NCBI GenBank assembly: GCA_004553485.1
Contig: SFLG01000009.1
Coordinates: 1-31,724, forward strand
Length of the DNA stretch: 31,724 bases
Reading direction: 5' to 3'
DNA from: Bacteroidales bacterium
Lineage (GTDB): Bacteria; Bacteroidota; Bacteroidia; Bacteroidales; Muribaculaceae
Shown: positions 26,400-31,724 of the stretch, in pieces
Layout of the letters: each line of letters starts with the position of its first letter
Position numbering within the stretch: position 1 is the first letter of the stretch
The notes under the pieces: model-generated
Seen by the model: only the letters and a program-made list of their open reading frames with translations
Databases searched by the model: none
Told to the model about the DNA's origin: nothing
Translations under genes and position numbers: made by a program

Positions 26400-26425
26400 G
26401 TTATCGGTCGAGCTCGACCGATAAC
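26400..26425 (+). repeat. Interspersed 26-bp palindrome, copy 5 (forward)
   Basis: The 26-bp core is identical to copies 1, 2 and 4, with flanks ACC and AGT and the right extension GACGGC. That extension is also found, inverted, beside copy 3. It lies 68 bp after the protease stop. No U-tract follows. Confidence 0.97.
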
Positions 26426-26524
26426 AGTGACGGCCCCCCGGGTTGGCCACCGGCCAGCAAACCCGGCCAGCAACCCCCGGCCCACCGCCGGCCCTTAGCC
26501 AAACAAAACATGATACATTAAAGA

Positions 26525-26622
26525 TCTAATTCGTATAGTTTCTAAGGATTTGATAACAGATCATTTCATACGATATTAGACATCCGAAGGGAGGAGACCT
26601 TGGTGGTTGCCTCCCTTTTTTT
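26525..26622 (+). ncRNA. Possible small structured RNA ending at an intrinsic terminator
   Basis: TCTAATTCGTAT (26525-26536) can pair with ATACGATATTAGA (26568-26580), leaving one bulged base. A clear terminator follows within 10 bp. No open reading frame of useful size lies between palindrome copy 5 and this terminator. The region also differs sharply in composition from the GC-rich repeat zone. No promoter was identified upstream, so this may equally be the structured 3' end of the protease transcript. Confidence 0.3.
26587..26622 (+). terminator. Intrinsic terminator upstream of the thioesterase gene
   Basis: An 8-bp stem, AAGGGAGG (26587-26594) with CCTCCCTT (26610-26617), encloses a 15-nt loop that can form a small inner ACC/GGT pairing. 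T residues follow at 26616-26622. It lies 255 bp after the protease stop and ends either the protease transcript or a small RNA. Confidence 0.85.
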
Positions 26623-26687
26623 GTGCTTACAGTGCGGTTATTATCAAATTAGAGCGCTCCGAAACGAATTTTGAGCGCAAATTGTTG

Positions 26688-26695
26688 TACCTTTG
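26688..26695 (+). promoter_or_regulatory. -7 box of thioesterase/gpmI promoter
   Basis: TACCTTTG fits TAnnTTTG exactly. TTTG at 26670-26673 is only 14 bp upstream, shorter than the usual spacer. Transcription would begin near 26702, which rules out an in-frame ATG at 26693 as the thioesterase start. Confidence 0.65.
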
Positions 26696-26743
26696 CACTG
26701 GCCAAAGCCACAACCCGGGATTTTGGCAAAAAACTCAAGATAT

Positions 26744-27517
26744 ATGCAAAGCAACGACAATCCACTGGTTTTTACCCACCGTTTCACCCTCACCGCCGGC
26801 GACTGCGACTGCGCGCGCCGTATGCCGCTGCCGTGGCTGCTGCGTAAGGTGATAGAGACCGCCACGCTTCATGCCAACCGCCTGGGCATAGGCTACCGCG
26901 ACCTTGCGCCGATGGGGATAGTGTGGGTGCTGAGCCGCGTGACCATGCGCGTCGACCGCTACCCGGGCCCCAACGAGGACCTGTCGCTGACGACGTGGGT
27001 GCAGGACGCCACACGCCTCTACTCGACCCGCTGCATGACCCTCAGCGACGCCGACGGCAAGCCCTTGGCGCACATCACTTCGATGTGGGTGTGCATCAAC
27101 ATCACCGAACGCACCGCCGCCGACATCTCGGCCCTCGGCCTCGACCGCTTTGTCTCGCCGGACATCGTCTGCCCGCTGCCGCGCACGCGCAAGCTGCCCG
27201 TGGTGGCCCTCGACGGAGCGACGACGGTGGTCAACCGCCGCTTCGAGTACAGCGACGTCGACTTCAACGGCCACGTCAACTCGGCCCGCTATGCCGAGTG
27301 CGTGCTTGACCTGTGGACGCCGGAGACATACCAGAAATTCCTCCCCGCCGAGTTCGTCATCAACTACCTGCACGAATGTCGCTACGGACAGACCGCCGTC
27401 ATTGCCGCCGACGAGCGCCTCGACAGCGACACGGGCACGATGAACGCCACCGTGACACTGCGCTGCGACGACAAGCCGTGCGTAAACGTGGCCATACGCT
27501 TCGAACCGGCCCAATAA
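26744..27517 (+). CDS. Acyl-ACP thioesterase (FatA/FatB family)
   Basis: A 257-aa double hot-dog protein. It hydrolyses acyl-acyl-carrier protein to release free fatty acid in the cytosol. The N-terminal hot-dog has the helix HANRLGIGYRDLAPMGIVWVLSR. The C-terminal half has YSDVDFNGHVNSARYAECVLD, with Asp173, Asn175 and His177 in the D-x-N-x-H pattern of the plant-type active site, and YLHECRY (Glu211, Cys212), matching the family's second catalytic block. The ATG at 26744 is chosen because the upstream ATG (26693) overlaps the promoter box. The gene is 34 bp before gpmI and probably shares its transcript. Confidence 0.88.
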   Translation: MQSNDNPLVFTHRFTLTAGDCDCARRMPLPWLLRKVIETATLHANRLGIGYRDLAPMGIVWVLSRVTMRVDRYPGPNEDLSLTTWVQDATRLYSTRCMTLSDADGKPLAHITSMWVCINITERTAADISALGLDRFVSPDIVCPLPRTRKLPVVALDGATTVVNRRFEYSDVDFNGHVNSARYAECVLDLWTPETYQKFLPAEFVINYLHECRYGQTAVIAADERLDSDTGTMNATVTLRCDDKPCVNVAIRFEPAQ

Positions 27518-27551
27518 TACGTAAAATCAAACCAAAAACACATATAATCAA

Positions 27552-29069
27552 ATGGCACAGAAAGCTTTACTTATGATTCTGGACGGCTGGGGCCTCGGCG
27601 ACCGCCAGAAAGACGACGTAATATCGCAGACCCCCACCCCCTGCTGGGACTACCTGATGGCAAACTATCCCCACAGCCAGCTGCAGGCCAGCGGCGAAAA
27701 CGTGGGCCTGCCCGACGGACAGATGGGCAACTCGGAGGTGGGTCACCTCAACATCGGCGCCGGCCGCGTGGTCTATCAGGACCTGGTGAAAATCAACAAC
27801 GCCATCAAGGACGGCTCGATCAAGCACAACGAAGAAATCAAGAACGCCTTTGACTACGCCCGGAAGACGGGCAAGGGCCTGCACCTGATGGGCCTGACCT
27901 CGAACGGCGGCGTGCACTCGAGCCTCGACCACCTGTACGCCCTCTGCGACATCGCCAAGGACTACGGCCTGCAGAAGGTCTTCCTGCACTGCTTCATGGA
28001 CGGCCGCGACACCGACCCGCGCTCGGGCAAGGGCTTCATCGAAGAGGTGCAGCAGCACTGCGCCAAGTCGGCCGGCGTAATCGCCAGCATCATCGGCCGC
28101 TTCTACGCCATGGACCGCGACAAGCGCTGGGAGCGCGTCAAGGTCGCCTACGACCTGCTGGTAAAGGGCGAGGGCAAACAGGCCACCGACATGGTTCAGG
28201 CCATGCAGGAGAGCTACGACGCCGACGTCACCGACGAGTTTATCAAGCCCATCAACAACAGCACCGTCGACGGCACCATCAAGGAGGGCGACGTCGTCAT
28301 CTTCTTCAACTACCGCAACGACCGCGCCAAGGAGCTGACCTCGGTGCTCACCCAGCACGATATGCCCGAACAGGGCATGGCCACCATCCCCGGCCTGCAG
28401 TACTACTGCATGACACCCTACGACTCGGCCTTCACCGGCGTGCACATCCTCTTCGACAAGCAGGACGTCGCCAACACGCTGGCCGAATACCTCAGCAAAG
28501 CCGGCAAAAAGCAGCTGCACATCGCCGAGACAGAGAAGTATGCCCACGTGACATTCTTCTTCAACGGCGGACGCGAGGCTCCCTTTGACGGTGAGGACCG
28601 CATCCTCGTGCCCTCGCCCAAGGTGGCCACTTACGACCTCAAGCCCGAGATGTCGGCATTCGAGGTTGCCGACAAGCTCGCCGCCGCTATAAGCGAAGAG
28701 AAGTACGACTTCATCGTCGTCAACTTCGCCAACGGCGACATGGTGGGCCATACCGGCATCTACCCCGCCATCGAGAAGGCCGTCGTCACCATCGACGAGT
28801 GCTGCCGCCAGGTTATCGAGGCTGCCAAGGCCCACGGCTACGGCACAATCATCATCGCCGACCACGGCAACGCCGACCACGCCATCAACGAGGACGGCAC
28901 CCCCAACACCGCCCACTCGCTCAACCCCGTGCCCTTCATCTATATCAGCAACGACGCCAAGGCCACCGTCGAAAACGGCCGTCTGGCTGACGTGGCTCCC
29001 TCGCTGCTGCACATCCTCGGCATGGCCCAGCCCGCCGAGATGGACGGCCACGACCTCATCAAGGACTAA
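27552..29069 (+). CDS. gpmI: 2,3-bisphosphoglycerate-independent phosphoglycerate mutase
   Basis: A 505-aa enzyme of the alkaline phosphatase superfamily. It interconverts 3- and 2-phosphoglycerate in glycolysis using two Mn ions. Seen: ILDGWG at the N-terminus (first metal Asp), GQMGNSEVGH with Ser61 as the phosphoserine nucleophile, SNGGVHSSLDHL, FMDGRDTDP, NYRNDRAKEL, and the metal-binding C-terminal block NFANGDMVGHTG with IIADHGNADH. The length is typical (about 510). The ATG at 27552 follows an A-rich leader. The stop is spanned by a short direct repeat that runs into the spacer before the next gene. Confidence 0.97.
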   Translation: MAQKALLMILDGWGLGDRQKDDVISQTPTPCWDYLMANYPHSQLQASGENVGLPDGQMGNSEVGHLNIGAGRVVYQDLVKINNAIKDGSIKHNEEIKNAFDYARKTGKGLHLMGLTSNGGVHSSLDHLYALCDIAKDYGLQKVFLHCFMDGRDTDPRSGKGFIEEVQQHCAKSAGVIASIIGRFYAMDRDKRWERVKVAYDLLVKGEGKQATDMVQAMQESYDADVTDEFIKPINNSTVDGTIKEGDVVIFFNYRNDRAKELTSVLTQHDMPEQGMATIPGLQYYCMTPYDSAFTGVHILFDKQDVANTLAEYLSKAGKKQLHIAETEKYAHVTFFFNGGREAPFDGEDRILVPSPKVATYDLKPEMSAFEVADKLAAAISEEKYDFIVVNFANGDMVGHTGIYPAIEKAVVTIDECCRQVIEAAKAHGYGTIIIADHGNADHAINEDGTPNTAHSLNPVPFIYISNDAKATVENGRLADVAPSLLHILGMAQPAEMDGHDLIKD

Positions 29070-29083
29070 GCCTCATCAAGGAC
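29054..29083 (+). repeat. 13-bp direct repeat across the gpmI stop codon
   Basis: CCTCATCAAGGAC occurs at 29054-29066 (coding, just before the TAA) and again at 29071-29083 in the spacer, 17 bp apart. The second copy occupies most of the 20-bp gap before the next ATG, so the gap looks like a local duplication of the gene end. Confidence 0.85.
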
Positions 29084-29089
29084 CGAGGG

Positions 29090-29647
29090 ATGACCCGTCG
29101 CCACAGAAACATCACCGCAGCCGCGGCCGCCGTACTCATCGCGGCGGCCGCGCAGCTGTGCGCGTCGTGCTCGTCGTGCGGACGCGGCGACGGCACAAAG
29201 ACCGCCACGGACAGCACCGCCCTCGCCGCCACGCCGGAGGCTATCCTCGAAGGACCCCTGGCGCTCGACCCGGAGGCGCTGCACTCGTATGCCGCCGCAG
29301 TACATGACAACGCCACCTTCGACGAGGCCGACATAGCGCACATCATCCGCCTCACCGAAGGCGCTTTCTCGCATCTGTTGCAGGAGCTGGACCTGCTCCA
29401 GGCAAACGACGATGCCGCCGACTCGTTCCACGTCCTCAACGAGCTGGCAAAGAGCGGGTGGCCCGACGACGCCTCGACACTGCTGTCGTTTCTGCGCACC
29501 GTACCCCTCCCCGCCAATATGCAGCAGCGCACCGACCAGCTGGTGCGCACCGCCGCTCGCTGCATGACACTGCTCGACGAGATTTCGACCCGTCAGCACG
29601 GCGGCAAACAGTATCTTAAAATCAACATCGACCCCCTCAAAAAGTAA
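29090..29647 (+). CDS. Small lipoprotein of unknown function
   Basis: A 185-aa protein. The basic start MTRRHRN and an Ala-rich hydrophobic run are followed by QLCASCSSC, where Cys27 is the best lipidation site although the lipobox is not classical. The mature part is mostly helical and acidic (FDEADIAHIIRLTEGAFSHLLQELDLLQANDDA; LNELAKSGWPDD), with no recognised domain. It is 20 bp after gpmI and 13 bp before the biotin fusion gene, so it is probably co-transcribed. No function is assigned. Cell-envelope location is predicted from the signal only. Confidence 0.7.
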   Translation: MTRRHRNITAAAAAVLIAAAAQLCASCSSCGRGDGTKTATDSTALAATPEAILEGPLALDPEALHSYAAAVHDNATFDEADIAHIIRLTEGAFSHLLQELDLLQANDDAADSFHVLNELAKSGWPDDASTLLSFLRTVPLPANMQQRTDQLVRTAARCMTLLDEISTRQHGGKQYLKINIDPLKK

Positions 29648-29660
29648 AACCCCGGACGCC

Positions 29661-31067
29661 ATGCAGCTGAAGTTCGTCTCCAAAAGCAAGAATTGCCGCC
29701 GCCTCATCCTCATCTATGCGGGATGGGCGATGGACTGGCGTCCTTTCCGCGGACTGGCGGCCCACGGCTACGACATCGCCGTGGTGTGGGACTACCGCGA
29801 GCTAACGGCCGACTGGTCGCGCATCCTCAGCCGCTACGATGAGGTGTGCCTGCTGGCGTGGTCGTTCGGTGTCTTTGCCGCCTCGGTGACGATGCACGAG
29901 CTGCTGCCGCGCATCACCAAGCGCATCGCCGTCAACGGCACACTCGCCCCCATCGACGCCGTCAAGGGCATCAACCCGGACATCTTCGCCGCCACCCTCG
30001 AGGGCATGTCACCCAACAACCTGCGCCGGTTCTACCGCAGCATGTTCCTCACCAAGGAGCAGTACGACGCCTTCCGCGCCAACGCCCCCAAACGCGACAT
30101 CGACGAGGCGATAGCCGAGCTGGAGGCCTTTGAGACGCACACCATCTTCCACGCCCCGCAGGTCGAGGAGTGGGACCTGGCGATAATCTCGGAGCACGAC
30201 CGCATCTTCATGCCGCAGGCCCAGGTGGCCGCCTGGCACGGACGCACGAACATACGGCGCATGGCGACGGGACACATGCCCGACTTCGGCGTGCTCATCA
30301 ATCAGATTTTCATCGACAAGGACCTTGTCACCGCCCGCTTCGCCGACAGCCACGACACTTACTCGGCCAACGCCGTGGTGCAGAAGCGCATAGCCTCGCG
30401 CCTGCACGGTATGCTGGCCGAGAGCATCGGCGGCGGCCCGCTGCTGGGCAACGTCATCGAGGTAGGCGTGGGCGACGGCTCGCTCACCGACCTGTACGCC
30501 CCCACGCACGACATGGGCACGGTGGCCCTGTGGGACATCGCCGGCGTGTCTCCCGAGCTTGTGGCGCGCACACCCAACGCGCGGCCCGAGCAGTGCGACG
30601 CCGAAATAAGGATGCGCCGCCAGCAGTCCGAGTCGGCAGCATATATCCTCAGCGCCAGCACGATACAGTGGTTCAACTCACCAAAGGCCTTCCTGCGCGA
30701 GTGCGCGCGCGTCCTCGTCCCCGGCGGATGGCTCGCCGTCAGCACCTTTGTCCGCGGCAACCTGGGCGAGCTGGCCGCCACGATAGGCAACGGCATGGAG
30801 GTGCCCACCGGCGAGGCATGGCACACGATGATACCCGAGAACCTCGAGGTGGAGGTGCGGCACGAGGAGGTGATGACCCTACACTTCGACTCGCCCCGCG
30901 ACGTGCTCAGGCACATGAGCCTCACCGGTGTCAACGCCGTGCGCTTTCACCAGAGCCCCATCGTCCTGGCCCGCCGCATCCTCGCCAACTACCCCGCCGA
31001 CCGCGGCGGCAAATACCCCGTCACCTTCCGACCCATCTACATCATCGCCCGCAAGAAGGAGGACTAA
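29661..31067 (+). CDS. bioC: Fused BioG-BioC: pimeloyl-ACP methyl ester esterase and malonyl-ACP methyltransferase
   Basis: A 468-aa two-domain protein. Residues 1-about 215 match the DUF452/BioG alpha/beta-hydrolase: LILIYAGWAMDW, nucleophile Ser68 in AWSFGVFAA, Asp180 in SEHDRIF, and His205 in ATGHMPDF. Residues about 220-468 are a BioC-type SAM methyltransferase: EVGVGDGSLTDLY (SAM loop from Glu267), SASTIQWFNSPKAFL (the BioC signature region) and LVPGGWLAVSTF. BioC methylates malonyl-ACP so it can enter fatty acid synthesis, and BioG removes the methyl ester from pimeloyl-ACP. The first and last committed steps of pimelate formation are thus joined in one chain. bioD lies 16 bp downstream. 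The domain order is esterase first. Confidence 0.93.
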   Translation: MQLKFVSKSKNCRRLILIYAGWAMDWRPFRGLAAHGYDIAVVWDYRELTADWSRILSRYDEVCLLAWSFGVFAASVTMHELLPRITKRIAVNGTLAPIDAVKGINPDIFAATLEGMSPNNLRRFYRSMFLTKEQYDAFRANAPKRDIDEAIAELEAFETHTIFHAPQVEEWDLAIISEHDRIFMPQAQVAAWHGRTNIRRMATGHMPDFGVLINQIFIDKDLVTARFADSHDTYSANAVVQKRIASRLHGMLAESIGGGPLLGNVIEVGVGDGSLTDLYAPTHDMGTVALWDIAGVSPELVARTPNARPEQCDAEIRMRRQQSESAAYILSASTIQWFNSPKAFLRECARVLVPGGWLAVSTFVRGNLGELAATIGNGMEVPTGEAWHTMIPENLEVEVRHEEVMTLHFDSPRDVLRHMSLTGVNAVRFHQSPIVLARRILANYPADRGGKYPVTFRPIYIIARKKED

Positions 31068-31083
31068 CCAAAAGCCAAAGCAA

Positions 31084-31719
31084 ATGCAACTGTTTATCAC
31101 AGGAATAGACACCGACGCCGGCAAGACATACGCCACGGCATGGCTGGCAAGCCAACTGAGCGCGCAGGGACGTCGGGTAATAACACAGAAATTCATACAG
31201 ACCGGCTGCACCGGCTCGTCGGAGGACATCGACGCCCACCGCCGCCTCACCGGCACAGGCCCCCTGCCCGAAGACGCCGAAGGGCTGACGGCGCCCATCA
31301 TCCTGTCGTACCCTGCCTCGGCACAGCTTGCCGCACGCATCGACGGCGTGGAGATTGACCTCGACGTCATCGACCGCGCCCGCGAAGAGCTGGCCCGCCG
31401 CTACGACGACGTGCTCATCGAAGGCGCCGGCGGACTAATGGTACCCATCACCGACGATTTCATGGCCATCGACTACGCCGTCACCCGCCGCCTCCCCGTG
31501 GCCCTCGTCACCAACTCGAAGCTCGGCAGCATCAACCACACCGTGCTGTCGCTCGAGGCCCTGCGCACCCGCGGCATCAACCTTGCCTACGTGCTCTACA
31601 ACGAGCACCACATGGGCTCCGGCCCCGAAATCGAAGCCGACACCCTCGCCTTCCTCCGCCGCTACCTCTCCCGCCACTGGCCCTCCACCCGCCTCCTCCT
31701 CGTCCCCGAACAGGCCTAA
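31084..31719 (+). CDS. bioD: Dethiobiotin synthetase
   Basis: A 211-aa P-loop enzyme of usual length. It carboxylates 7,8-diaminopelargonate with ATP and CO2 to form dethiobiotin, the step before BioB. The P-loop is GIDTDAGKT (residues 7-15). QKFIQTG (Lys36) holds the substrate-contacting lysine. EGAGGLMVP (113-121) is the second conserved loop, and VTNSKLGSINHT precedes the adenine-binding area. The ATG at 31084 puts the P-loop at the N-terminus. An open frame from 30928 would overlap the fusion gene. It lies 16 bp after the BioG-BioC gene, and the rest of the biotin genes would be expected outside the window. Confidence 0.96.
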   Translation: MQLFITGIDTDAGKTYATAWLASQLSAQGRRVITQKFIQTGCTGSSEDIDAHRRLTGTGPLPEDAEGLTAPIILSYPASAQLAARIDGVEIDLDVIDRAREELARRYDDVLIEGAGGLMVPITDDFMAIDYAVTRRLPVALVTNSKLGSINHTVLSLEALRTRGINLAYVLYNEHHMGSGPEIEADTLAFLRRYLSRHWPSTRLLLVPEQA

Positions 31720-31724
31720 CCCCC

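Larger units (their letters stand above)
26333..26743. other. 411-bp spacer between protease and thioesterase genes
   Basis: No protein gene is supported. In order it holds: C-rich tandem repeats with a G-quadruplex pattern (26344-26396), palindrome copy 5 (26400-26425), GC-rich spacer to about 26500, a sharp change to AT-rich sequence with an imperfect inverted repeat (26525-26580), an intrinsic terminator (26587-26622), and a -7 box (26688-26695) for the thioesterase gene. Confidence 0.8.

Noticed and set aside
2952..26425. The palindromes as a CRISPR array or insertion-sequence ends
   Set aside because: Copies are kilobases apart with unrelated DNA between them, no cas or transposase gene is present, and each unit is a full palindrome instead of a terminal inverted repeat of a larger element.
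27567..29051. A 494-codon - strand frame opposite gpmI
   Set aside because: It is low-complexity Val/Gly/Ala/Asp sequence shadowing a clear gpmI gene.

Overview
The window is GC-rich DNA from a Bacteroidales-type member of the Bacteroidota. The signs are a SusC/SusD pair, Bacteroidota-type promoter boxes (TAnnTTTG), a Bacteroidota-style LptD, lipoproteins with an acidic surface-export signal, and a BioG-BioC fusion. The genus cannot be settled from the sequence alone. Genes are dense and look chromosomal. I see no rRNA, tRNA, CRISPR array, integrase, transposase or phage gene.

Layout. (1) 1-8065: housekeeping genes on the + strand: lptD (LPS export to the outer membrane), gyrB with a near-consensus promoter, rnr overlapping folB, then a strong bidirectional hairpin terminator. 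(2) 8082-17534: a surface-polysaccharide region. A GT2 glycosyltransferase (-) diverges from a + strand wza-like / wzc-like / wzy-like operon. These converge with a - strand operon of GT4, radical SAM/SPASM and GT4 genes. Together they suggest building, polymerising and exporting a capsule, exopolysaccharide or O-antigen. (3) 17535-18291: a 757-bp divergent spacer, half very GC-rich and half AT-rich. (4) 18292-23943: SusC-like, SusD-like and Calx-beta lipoprotein genes ending in a strong terminator. (5) 23944-26332: a secreted subtilisin-like protease with a C-terminal domain resembling a type IX secretion signal, preceded by 122 nt without a G. (6) 26333-26743: a spacer holding repeats and a terminator. 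(7) 26744-31719: acyl-ACP thioesterase, gpmI, a small lipoprotein, a bioG-bioC fusion and bioD.

The most unusual signal is not a gene. A 26-bp perfect palindrome, made of the half-site GTTATCGGTCGAG and its reverse complement, occurs five times, always between genes (2952, 5228, 14086, 17791, 26400). Four copies are identical and one has two changes. Flanking bases make it directional, and both orientations occur. Four of the five copies lie near a predicted G-quadruplex motif (runs of C on the + strand), always on the same side of the oriented element. No U-tract follows, and one copy lies between divergent genes, so it is not a simple terminator. It looks like an abundant repetitive extragenic palindrome or protein-binding element of unknown function.
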